Source: an uncultured Muribaculum sp. (lineage in GTDB: Bacteria; Bacteroidota; Bacteroidia; Bacteroidales; Muribaculaceae). From it: a stretch of DNA of 64,000 nucleotides. The notes under the pieces were generated by a model that saw only the letters and a list, made by a program, of their open reading frames with translations, searched no databases and was not told the origin of the DNA. Numbering within the stretch: position 1 is the first letter of the stretch; each line of letters begins with the position of its first letter. The stretch covers positions 5,043-69,042 of the forward strand of contig CAJTSK010000011.1 in the NCBI GenBank assembly GCA_910578835.1, read 5' to 3'. The translations under genes and the position numbers were made by a program. Positions 34,140 through 43,512 of the stretch are shown here, piece after piece.

Positions 34140-35060
34140 ATGTCACAGTTTCGAGTAAGCTATCTTGGATGCGGGTCGGCGACTCCGACATTGCGTCATC
34201 TGCCGAGTTGTCAGGTAATCGATTACCGCGACAATCTTTTTATGGTGGATTGTGGCGAGTGTGCGCAGTTGTCAATGCGTCGTCAGCGATTGAAATATTC
34301 CCGCCTCGGTCACATCTTCTTGTCACATCTTCATGGCGACCACTGTCTTGGATTGCCCGGGCTGATTTCGACCCTTGCTCTTACCGGAAAAGAGGGCGGG
34401 GTGGTCACAATCCACACTACCGCCGAGGGTGAGGCGATATTTCGCCGGCTTATAGGATTTTTTTGCCGGGAAACACCTTTTGATGTGCATTACGATATTT
34501 TTGACCCTAAGGGGAGTGAGGTGATTTTCGACAGTGACTCGTTGACAGTGTCTACGTTTCCGTTATATCACCGGGTGCCCTGCACGGGTTTCCTGTTTGC
34601 TGAGAAGCCGAAGTTGCGCCATCTTAAAGGTGACATGATGAAGTTTTACAATGTCCCTCTTAAAGATTATAAGCGCATAAAGGAGGGTGGTGACTGGGAG
34701 ACGCCCGACGGAAGGCTCATACCCAACGCCGCGCTTACATCGCCTGCCGACGAGGCTGTCAGTTATGCCTACTGCTCTGATACGGTCTATGATGAAAGGG
34801 TGGCGCGGTCAATCGAGGGTGTGCATACCGTGTATCATGAGGCCACCTATACCGATGATTATCGCGACAAGGCGCGTAAACGTGGTCATTCAACAGCGGC
34901 GGAGGCTGCACGTATAGCGCTTGCAGCAGGCGCGCAGCAGCTTGTGCTTGGTCATTTTTCAAAACGATATCTTGACGAGTCGCAACATCTTAAAGAGGCA
35001 CAGGCAATATTTCCCAATACAATAATCTCCTCTGAAGGGCTTTCCTTGGATTTATTATGA
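34140..35060 (+). CDS. rnz: Ribonuclease Z
   Basis: The product has 306 residues from the ATG at 34140. The frame is open for 36 more codons, but family proteins begin with the strand FRVSYLGCGSATPT, which starts here. It is a metallo-beta-lactamase fold with the metal motif HLHGDH near residue 60, the second-metal Asp in AYCSDT, HEATY and GHFSKRY near the end. It removes 3' trailers from tRNA precursors in the cytoplasm. Its stop overlaps the start of tadA by four bases (ATGA), so translation of the two tRNA-maturation genes is probably coupled. Confidence 0.92.
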   Translation: MSQFRVSYLGCGSATPTLRHLPSCQVIDYRDNLFMVDCGECAQLSMRRQRLKYSRLGHIFLSHLHGDHCLGLPGLISTLALTGKEGGVVTIHTTAEGEAIFRRLIGFFCRETPFDVHYDIFDPKGSEVIFDSDSLTVSTFPLYHRVPCTGFLFAEKPKLRHLKGDMMKFYNVPLKDYKRIKEGGDWETPDGRLIPNAALTSPADEAVSYAYCSDTVYDERVARSIEGVHTVYHEATYTDDYRDKARKRGHSTAAEAARIALAAGAQQLVLGHFSKRYLDESQHLKEAQAIFPNTIISSEGLSLDLL

Positions 35061-35506
35061 ATGAAATTTTAAACGACGATATATATTTCATGCGTCAGGC
35101 GCTTGCCGAGGCGCAGGAGGCGTACGATGCCGATGAGGTGCCGATAGGTGCCGTGGTGGTGTGTGGCGGGAAGATAGTTGGGCGCGGACACAATCTTACC
35201 GAGCGTCTCAATGATGTCACTGCCCACGCCGAGATGCAGGCCATAACGGCTGCGGCTAACACTCTTGGAGGCAAATATCTCGGCGACTGCACGCTCTATG
35301 TCACAGTGGAGCCGTGTCTTATGTGTGCCGGGGCTATCGGCTGGAGCCAGTTGCGCCGCATAGTCATCGGTGCTCCCGATGCCAAGCGCGGATATGTTAG
35401 TCAGACCTCCCGGTCGCCCTTTCATCCTAAGGCGGTGGTGGTGCCGGGGGTGCTTGAAGAGGAGTGTGCTTCGCTTATGCGCAAGTTTTTTAGCGCGAAG
35501 CGTTGA
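35057..35506 (+). CDS. tadA: tRNA adenosine(34) deaminase
   Basis: The product has 149 residues, the usual size. Zinc-site and catalytic motifs are HAEMQA, with the proton-shuttling Glu, and PCLMCAGAI with two Cys ligands. The flanking VPIGAVVV and AKRGYVSQ also fit TadA. It converts A34 to inosine in tRNA-Arg. It overlaps rnz by 4 bases and is followed by metH after 53 bases. Broader cytosine/guanine deaminases share these motifs, but the tRNA context and length support TadA. Confidence 0.92.
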   Translation: MNEILNDDIYFMRQALAEAQEAYDADEVPIGAVVVCGGKIVGRGHNLTERLNDVTAHAEMQAITAAANTLGGKYLGDCTLYVTVEPCLMCAGAIGWSQLRRIVIGAPDAKRGYVSQTSRSPFHPKAVVVPGVLEEECASLMRKFFSAKR

Positions 35507-35559
35507 TATGTTGCTCCCGATTGGTTAATTTTGTGTTTTGGAAAGTTACAATACCGACA

Positions 35560-38500
35560 ATGACTTATATTGAAGATTTGGATTACGATGCGGCAGGCAA
35601 GCGGCTTGCTGAGGCACTGACCCGTGAGATTGTTGTGCTTGACGGCGCGATGGGCACCATGATACAACAGGCAAATCTTACCGAGGAGGATTTTCGCGGT
35701 GAGCGTTTCGCCGGATGGGACCGCAAGCTGAAGGGCTGTAATGATGTGCTTGTGCTTACGTGTCCCGATGTGATACGTGATATACATACCCGCTATCTTG
35801 AAGCGGGTGCAAGGATTATCGAGACCGACTCCTTTAATGGAAATGCTGCATCTCTTGCCGACTATGGACTTGCCGATGAGGTAGCGGCGATAAATGTCGC
35901 GGCAGCTAAAGTAGCGCGCGAGGCAGCCGATACATTCATGGCGAGTCATCCCGGCGAGACATGCTGGGTGGCGGGAAGTGTGGGCCCTTCAGGAAAATCG
36001 CTTTCGATGGTGCGCGAGCTTGACAATGACGATGATGTCATTGACTGGGATTTTCTTGCCGATACATTTTATCTTCAATGTAAATCGTTACTTGAGGGGG
36101 GTGTCGACCTCTTTCTCATAGAGACAATATACGACTCGCTTAATGCTAAGGCGGCGATATGGGGTGCGCGGCGTGCCATGGAGAGTGTCGGCAGGCGTGT
36201 GCCGGTGATACTTTCCGTTACTCTTACCGAGTCGGGGCGCACTCTTGCCGGGCAGACCCTTGAGGCATTTGTGGTTACGGTCAAGCATTGCAATCCGCTT
36301 GCCGTGGGGCTTAACTGCTCTTTTGGCGCCGATACCATGATGAAATATGTCGAGGCGCTCCGGGATTATCCTTATGCGGTGAGCGTGTATCCCAACGCCG
36401 GTTTGCCTAATGCGATGGGAGAGTATGACGAGACTCCTGAAAAAATGGCTGCGAAGATTGAGCCTATGCTCAGTCGCGGGCTTGTCAACATAATTGGCGG
36501 ATGCTGCGGTACAACACCGGAGCATATCGCCGCAATTGCCGTGCTTGCAGCGAAATATCCTCCCCGTAAGGTGCCGGAGGCGGTAGAAGAGATGGAACTT
36601 GCCGGACTTGAACCGCTGACAGTGAGCCGCGACCGCAATTTTGTCAATGTGGGCGAGCGGTGCAATGTCGCCGGTAGCCGTAAGTTTCTGCGCCTGATAA
36701 AGGAGCATAATTTCGGGGAGGCGGTTGAGATTGCCCGTCAACAGGTGGAGGCTGGAGCGCAGATTGTGGATATCAACATGGATGACGCGATGCTCGACTC
36801 GACTGCCGAGATGGCTTCGTTTGTAAGCCGCATCGGGTCGGAGCCCGACACGGCAAAGGTGCCGTTTATGATTGACTCATCCCATTGGCTCACCATTATG
36901 TCGGGATTGAAGCGTGTGCAGGGTCGTCCTATCGTCAATTCGATAAGCCTCAAGGAGGGAGAGGAATCTTTCCTGGAGCATGCACGCTATATCCGTGAAA
37001 TGGGTGCTGCGGTGGTGGTGATGGCATTTGACGAGCATGGACAGGCCGACACATTTGACCGTCGTGTGGAGGTGTGTCAGAGAGCTTATCGGCTGCTTGT
37101 CGAGAAGGTAGGGTTCAGAGGCTGTGACATAGTGTTTGACCCTAATGTGCTTGCTGTGGCAACCGGCATAGAGTCTCATCGCGATTATGCGCTTGACTTC
37201 ATACGCAGTGTTGAATGGATAAAGCTGAATCTGCCCGGTGCAAAGGTGAGCGGAGGCATAAGCAACCTGTCGTTTTCATTCAGGGGCAACAACTATGTGC
37301 GCGAGGCTATGCACGCGCTATTCCTCTATCATGCGATAGCGCGTGGACTTGATATGGGCATTGTCAATGCGGCTGCCATGATGCCGGTCGACGAGATTCC
37401 TGCTGATTTGCGTGAGGCTATTGATGATGTGCTTTTGGTGCGTCGTGATGATGCCACTGACCGTCTGGTTGATATTGCCGCGGCAATCAAGGAGAAAGCT
37501 GCCGATGCCGGAAAGAAATCGTCAGAGGCGGCGACGGCGACGCAATTGCCTCCTGTCGAGCGTCTTGAAATGATGCTTGTCAAGGGACATTCCGACAATC
37601 TTATTCCCCTGCTTGAAGAGGTGATGGCTAATCTCGGGTCGGCTGTAGCCGTGATTGACGGTCCGCTCATGGCGGGAATGAACCGTGTCGGTGACCTTTT
37701 CGGTGAGGGCAAACTGTTTTTGCCTCAGGTGGTGAAAAGCGCCCGCGTGATGAAACTTGCTGTCGAGTGGCTTACCCCTTATATCGAAGAGGAGAGAAAA
37801 GGTGGCGGGGAATCATCGTCGGCAGGGCGTATGGTTATCGCTACCGTGAAAGGAGATGTCCATGACATAGGTAAAAATATAGTGGGTGTCATAATGAGTT
37901 GCAACGGTTATGACATTATTGACCTCGGAGTAATGGTGCCGGGTGAGGATATAGTGGCGAAAGCCATTGAATCGGGAGCCGGTTTTATCGGTCTGAGCGG
38001 TCTTATCACCCCGTCGCTTGAGGAGATGTGTAATGTAGCGCGGCTTATGGAAAGCCGTGGCATGACGATACCGCTTCTTATCGGCGGAGCCACAACTTCG
38101 GCTTTGCATACGGCTGTGAGGATTGCTCCCTGCTACAGCGGTCCCGTGATTCATACCCGCGATGCTGCTATGTTGCCGTCGGTGGCTCAGAGGTTTGGCA
38201 ACCCGGCGACTTATCATGCCGCGGTCGAGGCTTTGCGTCAGGAACAGTCCCGTCTGCGTCGGGAATATGAAAGTTCGACGGCTGTAATCATCCCTTATGC
38301 CGAGGCGGTGAAAAGCGCGCCTCGCCTCGATTACGCTCCGGAGATTCCTGCCGCCACGGGTGTAATCGACTTGCAATTTAAAGTGAGTGAGGTGGCCGGG
38401 CTTATAAATTGGCGAGCTTTCCTTGCCGCTTGGAAACTTGATCCGTCGCTTGCTTCTGTCGCTGACATTCATGGCTGCGACCATTGCCGTGCGCAGTGGC

Positions 38501-39249
38501 TTGCATCTATGCCCGGTGAAAAAGTCAACAGTGCGGCTGAGGCTATGCAGCTTATAAAGGAAGCTCGGGTAGCCCTGCAGCGGCTTGAGCGTGACGGGAT
38601 ATTGATGAAGGCACGTGTGGCTTTACTTCCTGCAGGTTCTTGCGACGGCGATATCGTATATGAATATGAAGGCAAGCGGCATAAGCTTTCCACATTACGT
38701 CAGCAAAAGCCCGGCGAACATGGTGAGTGTCTTTCCCTGTCCGACTATGTGGCTCCGACATCAGATGACAGCCCGCTTCCCGACTATGTAGGCATGTTTG
38801 CCGTCACTTCCGGAAAGGTCGAAGATGTAATAGCTGCATATAAGAAAGGGGGCGATGACTATAAGGCGATACTTTACCAGACTCTTGCCGACCGCCTTGC
38901 AGAGGCGGCTACCGAGCATATGCACCGCATAGTCCATGAGACGCTGTGGCATAGCGCAGTGAAGGGTGTGCGTCCGGCTGTAGGATATCCTTCATTGCCC
39001 GACCAGTCATTTATATTTGAGCTTGACCGCGTGATTGATTATGCCTCAATGGGTATTTCTCTCACTGAAAGTGGCGCAATGTCGCCGGCGGCATCTACAT
39101 CAGGACTGATATTCACTCATCCGAAAAGCCGTTATTTCGCAATCGGCAAAATTGGTGAAGACCAGCTTGCCGATTACGCCCGCCGCCGGTCGATGGATGT
39201 CACTGAGGTTAAAAAGTGGTTATCAATCGGCTTGTCGGTCGAGTCGTGA
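35560..39249 (+). CDS. metH: Cobalamin-dependent methionine synthase
   Basis: The product has 1229 residues from the ATG at 35560, the full four-module length. The homocysteine domain has LDGAMGTMIQ and zinc ligands Cys253, Cys315 and Cys316. The folate domain starts near 355 (VNVGERCNVAGSRKF). The cap and B12 domains contain DVHDIGKN with the cobalt-ligand His768. The activation domain near the end has YPSLPDQ and IYASMGISLTESGAMSP-type motifs. It transfers a methyl group from methyltetrahydrofolate to homocysteine. No cobalamin riboswitch is visible in the 53 bases before it; it appears to ride on the rnz-tadA transcript. The 3' end overlaps the convergent gene at 39223. Confidence 0.96.
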   Translation: MTYIEDLDYDAAGKRLAEALTREIVVLDGAMGTMIQQANLTEEDFRGERFAGWDRKLKGCNDVLVLTCPDVIRDIHTRYLEAGARIIETDSFNGNAASLADYGLADEVAAINVAAAKVAREAADTFMASHPGETCWVAGSVGPSGKSLSMVRELDNDDDVIDWDFLADTFYLQCKSLLEGGVDLFLIETIYDSLNAKAAIWGARRAMESVGRRVPVILSVTLTESGRTLAGQTLEAFVVTVKHCNPLAVGLNCSFGADTMMKYVEALRDYPYAVSVYPNAGLPNAMGEYDETPEKMAAKIEPMLSRGLVNIIGGCCGTTPEHIAAIAVLAAKYPPRKVPEAVEEMELAGLEPLTVSRDRNFVNVGERCNVAGSRKFLRLIKEHNFGEAVEIARQQVEAGAQIVDINMDDAMLDSTAEMASFVSRIGSEPDTAKVPFMIDSSHWLTIMSGLKRVQGRPIVNSISLKEGEESFLEHARYIREMGAAVVVMAFDEHGQADTFDRRVEVCQRAYRLLVEKVGFRGCDIVFDPNVLAVATGIESHRDYALDFIRSVEWIKLNLPGAKVSGGISNLSFSFRGNNYVREAMHALFLYHAIARGLDMGIVNAAAMMPVDEIPADLREAIDDVLLVRRDDATDRLVDIAAAIKEKAADAGKKSSEAATATQLPPVERLEMMLVKGHSDNLIPLLEEVMANLGSAVAVIDGPLMAGMNRVGDLFGEGKLFLPQVVKSARVMKLAVEWLTPYIEEERKGGGESSSAGRMVIATVKGDVHDIGKNIVGVIMSCNGYDIIDLGVMVPGEDIVAKAIESGAGFIGLSGLITPSLEEMCNVARLMESRGMTIPLLIGGATTSALHTAVRIAPCYSGPVIHTRDAAMLPSVAQRFGNPATYHAAVEALRQEQSRLRREYESSTAVIIPYAEAVKSAPRLDYAPEIPAATGVIDLQFKVSEVAGLINWRAFLAAWKLDPSLASVADIHGCDHCRAQWLASMPGEKVNSAAEAMQLIKEARVALQRLERDGILMKARVALLPAGSCDGDIVYEYEGKRHKLSTLRQQKPGEHGECLSLSDYVAPTSDDSPLPDYVGMFAVTSGKVEDVIAAYKKGGDDYKAILYQTLADRLAEAATEHMHRIVHETLWHSAVKGVRPAVGYPSLPDQSFIFELDRVIDYASMGISLTESGAMSPAASTSGLIFTHPKSRYFAIGKIGEDQLADYARRRSMDVTEVKKWLSIGLSVES

Positions 39250-39633
39250 CGCTTCGAGTATCGGCAGATTGTTTTCGGTAGGGACGTAAATGACGGTCTT
39301 GTTGTTGAGGTCGCTTTGCTGGCGTACCCACAGATACTGGATATAGGTCGGGGTAAGGCTTCCGTTTTCGATACGGATTGCCTCTGCCGCTCCTTTGGCG
39401 CGTTCGATTTCAGCCTGTGCGTTGAGCTTTTCTGCTTCAAGGTTGGCTTTTGCCTCCTCGATTTTAATTTTGCGGTTTTGCTCCGCTTTGGCAAATTCCG
39501 CGCGTCCCGACATCTCCTGTTGCCATACATTATAGTAAGGAATGGCGATGAATGCGCCGATAATTAGCAAAACTCCTGCAATAATCACACCTGCCGTGGT
39601 GAGATAAATTTTAGCGTTGTTATTGTTGCTCAT
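39223..39633 (-). CDS. Band-7/SPFH-like small membrane protein
   Basis: The product has 136 residues with one N-terminal transmembrane helix (about 11-32). A long charged helix follows (EFAKAEQNRKIKIEEAKANLEAEKLNAQAEIERAKGAAEAI), then a conserved end TPTYIQYLWVRQQSDLNNKTVIYVP, as in the C-terminal part of prohibitin-like SPFH proteins. The SPFH core itself is missing, so it is a short relative rather than a true band-7 protein. It overlaps the metH 3' end by 27 bases and is 3 bases downstream of the muramidase gene, probably co-transcribed with it. Confidence 0.7.
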   Translation of the reverse strand: MSNNNNAKIYLTTAGVIIAGVLLIIGAFIAIPYYNVWQQEMSGRAEFAKAEQNRKIKIEEAKANLEAEKLNAQAEIERAKGAAEAIRIENGSLTPTYIQYLWVRQQSDLNNKTVIYVPTENNLPILEASRLDRQAD

Positions 39634-39636
39634 AGT

Positions 39637-40392
39637 CTAACGTGTTGATTTGGTTTTATACTTTTTGTATGCTTTGGCAAGACGCTTGTGATAGCCGCGG
39701 CGTGCATATGACGGTCCGTTGTAGGCTCTTGCAAATCCTGCCCAGTCCTTTTTTCTCAGGTACTTGTCCATGCGGTTGGTCTTGATGAAATTGACAAAGA
39801 GTTCAAGCTGGTCATGCTCCGACCGGCTCATGAGCTCGATAAATTCACCGCGCGACGCCGCGCCACACTTTTTCCAGTTAAATCCTCCTATCTGAAACAT
39901 GCCCCAGAACGTACCGTCTATCGCCGCTATTGAGTCTATGGACATTGCCGATTTGAGCCTTTCATGTTGAGCCGCCTGATATGAGCCGTATTTTCTTGTA
40001 TCGGCGCGGTTAAACACTATGTGATGACTCTTCTTGTATTTATTGAGATTGATTCCGCGCCGCGATGCTGCACGACGAAACATCGTGAGGTCAAAATTGA
40101 TAATCGGCTCTCCGGGAGCATGGAATCCTTGGTGGTCAGGTCCTGCTTCGATGCAGATGATGGCTTTTATCGTGGGCACATCTACTTCGAGTTCCTCGGC
40201 CGCCTGCTTGAAGTCTTCTTCGGTAAGGCGGTGAATCACGTCATGATGGCCGTATGTCACAGGAAAGGCAATCTCCTCAATGTCTTCAATATTTTCAAAT
40301 GGTATGGAGTCGGATGTTACGGAGTCGGCAACATCTGAAGTAGTGGCGGTAGCCAACAGTGCGGAGATAAAAAGCGTGGCGGTTGTCATCAT
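39637..40392 (-). CDS. Secreted N-acetylmuramidase-type peptidoglycan hydrolase
   Basis: The product has 251 residues, with an N-terminal signal sequence and an acidic linker. The domain from about 60 to 240 matches the N-acetylmuramidase family (formerly DUF3380): ICIEAGPDHQGFHAPGEPIINFD with the catalytic Glu, DGTFWGMFQIGGFNWKKCG, and WAGFARAYNGPSYARRGYH. It would cleave the glycan strands of peptidoglycan in the periplasm. It ends in a basic tail. The gene lies 81 bases after pepD on the same strand, with a 16-base inverted repeat between. Confidence 0.82.
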   Translation of the reverse strand: MMTTATLFISALLATATTSDVADSVTSDSIPFENIEDIEEIAFPVTYGHHDVIHRLTEEDFKQAAEELEVDVPTIKAIICIEAGPDHQGFHAPGEPIINFDLTMFRRAASRRGINLNKYKKSHHIVFNRADTRKYGSYQAAQHERLKSAMSIDSIAAIDGTFWGMFQIGGFNWKKCGAASRGEFIELMSRSEHDQLELFVNFIKTNRMDKYLRKKDWAGFARAYNGPSYARRGYHKRLAKAYKKYKTKSTR

Positions 40393-40410
40393 GGATGTAT
40401 GATTTAGGAG

Positions 40411-40454
40411 TTACCGGTATGGAGACATGAAATTATAAGTCTCCATACCGGTAA
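40411..40454. terminator. Inverted repeat between pepD and the muramidase gene
   Basis: A perfect 16-base stem (40411-40426 with 40439-40454) has a 12-base loop. No T run follows on the minus strand, so it may stabilise the pepD message or attenuate read-through rather than terminate fully. Confidence 0.5.
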
Positions 40455-40473
40455 AATAATTTTGACCGAACGG

Positions 40474-41934
40474 TTATTTCTGCAGGTCGGCGACTTTTTT
40501 CAGGATAAGAGTAAGATGATTCCAGAATTTCTCTACCGCCGGGATATGCATCTTTTCCGAAGGAGAGTGTACGCCGCGCAGGGTCGGACCAAATGATACC
40601 ATGTCAAGGTGAGGATATTTTGTGAGGAAAAGTCCACACTCAAGTCCTGCATGTATTGCTTTGATTGCCGGCTTCACATTATATAGTTCCTCATAAGCCT
40701 CACTTGCAATCTTCATGATGGTTGAGTTCATGTCGGGAGCCCATCCGGGATATCCGTCGCCGTGGGTCACGTGTGCGCCGGCAATAAGGAAGAGGGCTTC
40801 AATCTGGCGGGCTATGTCCCATTTGCGTGACTCTACGGAGCTACGCTGGCTTGTAGTGACAAGGATAGTGGAGTTGTCCTGCATCTTCACTGCTGCAAGA
40901 TTGGTAGATGTCTCGACAAGACCTTCGAGGTCGTGGCTCATTGAAATTACTCCGTGAGGACAAGCGTACAGCGACTTGATGAGGCGCTCGGCGGTATCGG
41001 AATCTATGGCATATTCAGGCTTCTCGACGCTCTCGATTGTGATGGTCATGTCGGGGTCGGTATGGGCGTATTCCTTTTCAACGTCAGCTACATACTGGTT
41101 GAAGGCTACCATTACCTTCTCCTTGCTTTCAGAACTTACACCGAATATTGCGTGAGCGGCGCGTGGTATCGCGTTGCGGAGGTTGCCGCCGCTTATTTCG
41201 CTGAGAGTCAGGACATGGTTGAGCGAAAGATTGAAAAGGAAGCGGGCAAGCAGCTTGTTTGAGTTGGCGCGACCCTCGTGGATGTCGCCGCCTGAGTGTC
41301 CGCCGCTGAGGTTGGAAAGCTCGATGCGGAACCAGTGGTTGCCGGCGGGAGCCATCTCTCGCTTGTAGTCAAAAGTGATTGTTGTGTCAACACCTCCTGC
41401 ACATCCGATAAATATCTCGCCGTCATCTTCCGAGTCGAGATTGAGCAGGATAGTGCCGTTCATCATGTCGCTTCCGAGGTTGTTGGCTCCGGTCATGCCT
41501 GTTTCCTCATCAACGGTAAAGAGAGCCTCTACCGGACCATGTACAAGTGAATTGTCGGCCATCACGGCAAGAGAAGCCGCCATGCCTATTCCGTTGTCAG
41601 CTCCGAGGGTAGTGCCGTCGGCGTGTACCCAGTCGCCGTCGATGATGGTGGTGATGGGATTATTGTCGAAGTCAAAGTTCTTGTTGTTTGACTCACATAC
41701 CATGTCCATGTGACCTTGAAGTATCACTGTGGGGGCGTTTTCCTTACCCGGGGTCGCGGGCTTGCTCATGACCACGTTGCCGACTTCATCAGTCTTTACA
41801 GCTATATTGTGTTCCTTTGCGAAATCAATAAGGTACTGACGTATTTTTTCCTCTTTTTTTGAAGGGCGGGGAATCTGGGTAATCTGGTCAAAAATGCCCC
41901 AGATTAATTCGGGTTTGAGATCTTTGATAGTCAT
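40474..41934 (-). CDS. pepD: Aminoacyl-histidine dipeptidase (M20)
   Basis: The product has 486 residues, the length of PepD. Zinc-site motifs are GHMDMVCE near residue 70, the bridging Asp in ADNGIGMAASLA, and DEETGMTGA with the catalytic Glu. The lid domain segment YACPHGVISMS and the end FGPTLRGVHSPSEKM also match. It hydrolyses Xaa-His and other dipeptides in the cytoplasm. It is the first gene of a likely three-gene minus-strand group with the muramidase and the band-7-like protein. Confidence 0.93.
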   Translation of the reverse strand: MTIKDLKPELIWGIFDQITQIPRPSKKEEKIRQYLIDFAKEHNIAVKTDEVGNVVMSKPATPGKENAPTVILQGHMDMVCESNNKNFDFDNNPITTIIDGDWVHADGTTLGADNGIGMAASLAVMADNSLVHGPVEALFTVDEETGMTGANNLGSDMMNGTILLNLDSEDDGEIFIGCAGGVDTTITFDYKREMAPAGNHWFRIELSNLSGGHSGGDIHEGRANSNKLLARFLFNLSLNHVLTLSEISGGNLRNAIPRAAHAIFGVSSESKEKVMVAFNQYVADVEKEYAHTDPDMTITIESVEKPEYAIDSDTAERLIKSLYACPHGVISMSHDLEGLVETSTNLAAVKMQDNSTILVTTSQRSSVESRKWDIARQIEALFLIAGAHVTHGDGYPGWAPDMNSTIMKIASEAYEELYNVKPAIKAIHAGLECGLFLTKYPHLDMVSFGPTLRGVHSPSEKMHIPAVEKFWNHLTLILKKVADLQK

Positions 41935-42070
41935 TTTTTCAATGCTTTATTATGAGTAATATTGAGTTTAAAAAGATTGATAATGTGTATAAATTTGTTA
42001 AATCTATCACATTTCGCACTCTAAGTTACAAAATAAAATTTAGATATTACCAAAATTTATTTTCCTTTCT

Positions 42071-42078
42071 TATATTTG
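42071..42078 (+). promoter_or_regulatory. -7 box before the small membrane protein gene
   Basis: TATATTTG lies 23 bases before the GTG at 42102. It supports the short GTG-initiated product over the longer frame that begins at 41952. Confidence 0.6.
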
Positions 42079-42101
42079 CAGCGCAAAAACATAATGACGC
42101 A

Positions 42102-42242
42102 GTGAAAATCGTGATATTGTCAATAATCCTGGTCGCTTTCGCCATAGTGCTTTTAGGGGTGAAAGTGCTGTTTGTAAAAGGAGGTAAATTCCCCTCGGGA
42201 CATGCCCATGACATAGCTGCTCTTCGTGGAAAAAGAAAATAG
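42102..42242 (+). CDS. Conserved small one-pass membrane protein
   Basis: The product has 46 residues from a GTG start: MKIVILSIILVAFAIVLLGV, then KVLFVKGGKFPSGHAHD and a basic end. The frame extends upstream but a promoter box lies inside that extension. Very similar short proteins (one helix, then a K-G-G-x-F-P motif) occur in many Bacteroidales, to my knowledge. Function unknown. It is 30 bases upstream of the OmpH-like gene on the same strand. Confidence 0.65.
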   Translation: MKIVILSIILVAFAIVLLGVKVLFVKGGKFPSGHAHDIAALRGKRK

Positions 42243-42272
42243 TAAACAAATAAAATCATACCTTACACTGTA

Positions 42273-42869
42273 ATGAAAAAGCTCGCACTTTGTGCCAAGT
42301 CACTTATGCTTATGATGGCTCTCGTCGCCACTGCATGTACTAACAACGACGCGTCATCAACCGCCGCTCCTTCAAAAGAATCAACTTCGGAAAAAACTAT
42401 TTCGGTCAACATCCGTTACATTGACGCTGATTCAATCGCCGCTCACTACAATCTTGCAAAAGATTTTAAGGAGGCTCAGATTCGCTCATTCAGCAAGATT
42501 GACAATGCCCAGCGTACCCGCGGTGCCGAACTTCAAAAGCTCGGTAACTCAATACAGCAGAAAGTCAATTCCAACGGTTATCTTTCTCAGGAGAGCTACA
42601 AGGCTGATGTGGACAACTTTAACAAGAAGCAGTCAGATGCTGAAAATTACATCGCAAGCCTGCAGCGTGAGGCTGAGCAGGAGATGATTCAGCAGCAGAT
42701 GCAGCTCACTGACTCTATCGAGTCATTTATCAAGGAATATAACGCCAAGAAGCATTACGATGCTATTCTTTATAAGGCTGCCGGTGTATATTTCAACCCC
42801 GAGCTTGACATCACCGATGAAGTAATCAAGGGTCTTAACGCCCGTTACAACAAGGTTAGCGAGAAATAA
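42273..42869 (+). CDS. OmpH/Skp-like periplasmic chaperone lipoprotein
   Basis: The product has 198 residues with lipobox ATAC, Cys22. After a Ser-rich linker, ISVNIRYIDADSIAAHY starts the OmpH core. Residues of about 65-150 form two long coiled-coil arms (AQRTRGAELQKLGNSIQQKV and EAEQEMIQQQMQLTDSIESF), followed by the closing strand DAILYKAAGVYFNPELDITDEV. Skp-type proteins hold unfolded outer-membrane proteins in the periplasm. This one is lipid-anchored, as is common in Bacteroidetes. It is followed by a good terminator. Confidence 0.85.
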   Translation: MKKLALCAKSLMLMMALVATACTNNDASSTAAPSKESTSEKTISVNIRYIDADSIAAHYNLAKDFKEAQIRSFSKIDNAQRTRGAELQKLGNSIQQKVNSNGYLSQESYKADVDNFNKKQSDAENYIASLQREAEQEMIQQQMQLTDSIESFIKEYNAKKHYDAILYKAAGVYFNPELDITDEVIKGLNARYNKVSEK

Positions 42870-42893
42870 GATTGCATCTCTACGGTAACGTAT

Positions 42894-42923
42894 AAGGCTA
42901 TGTCGTCAGGCATAGCCTTTTTT
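42894..42923 (+). terminator. Intrinsic terminator after the OmpH-like gene
   Basis: AAGGCTATG at 42894-42902 pairs with CATAGCCTT at 42911-42919, followed by a T run. Confidence 0.85.
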
Positions 42924-43053
42924 GTTGCCATGCCGCAGGTTGAATGGCTGAACTTATGAACAGCGTGACACGTTTTATTTAAAAATAACAAAAACGTGAC
43001 TGTTAAATGCCACTTTTTAACTATTTTCGCGTAACGATTTATTTAGAGAAAAT

Positions 43054-43497
43054 ATGGAACATATTAAAGTGAAGATTATAAACCGTTCGGGTCACGGATT
43101 GCCGGCTTATGAAACTCCCTCTTCGGCGGGAATGGATGTGAGGGCATCGCTTAAAGAGCCGGTGACTCTTGCGCCGTTGCAGCGCGCGCTTATTCCCACC
43201 GGTCTTTATATACAGCTCCCCCACGGATATGAATGTCAGATTAGACCGCGTTCGGGGCTTGCACTTAAGCATGGTATATCGCTTGTTAACACTCCGGGCA
43301 CTGTCGACGCCGACTATCGCGGTGAAATAGGGGTGATACTTATAAATCTTTCCGACCAGCCGTTTGTAGTTAACGACGGTGAGCGTATATGCCAGATGGT
43401 TATAAAGGAGTACACGCGTGTAGAGTGGGAGCCGGTTGACAGGCTTGACGAGACCAAGCGCGGTGACGGTGGATTCGGTCACACCGGTGTAAATTGA
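43054..43497 (+). CDS. dut: dUTP diphosphatase
   Basis: The product has 147 residues with all five trimeric dUTPase motifs: [47 protein letters not shown] and the C-terminal [10 protein letters not shown]. It hydrolyses dUTP to dUMP and pyrophosphate, keeping uracil out of DNA and feeding dTMP synthesis. It starts a cluster of four genes with gaps of 15, 15 and 18 bases, the others being envelope proteins. Confidence 0.96.
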   Translation: MEHIKVKIINRSGHGLPAYETPSSAGMDVRASLKEPVTLAPLQRALIPTGLYIQLPHGYECQIRPRSGLALKHGISLVNTPGTVDADYRGEIGVILINLSDQPFVVNDGERICQMVIKEYTRVEWEPVDRLDETKRGDGGFGHTGVN

Positions 43498-43512
43498 TAA
43501 ATCAGCAGGATT

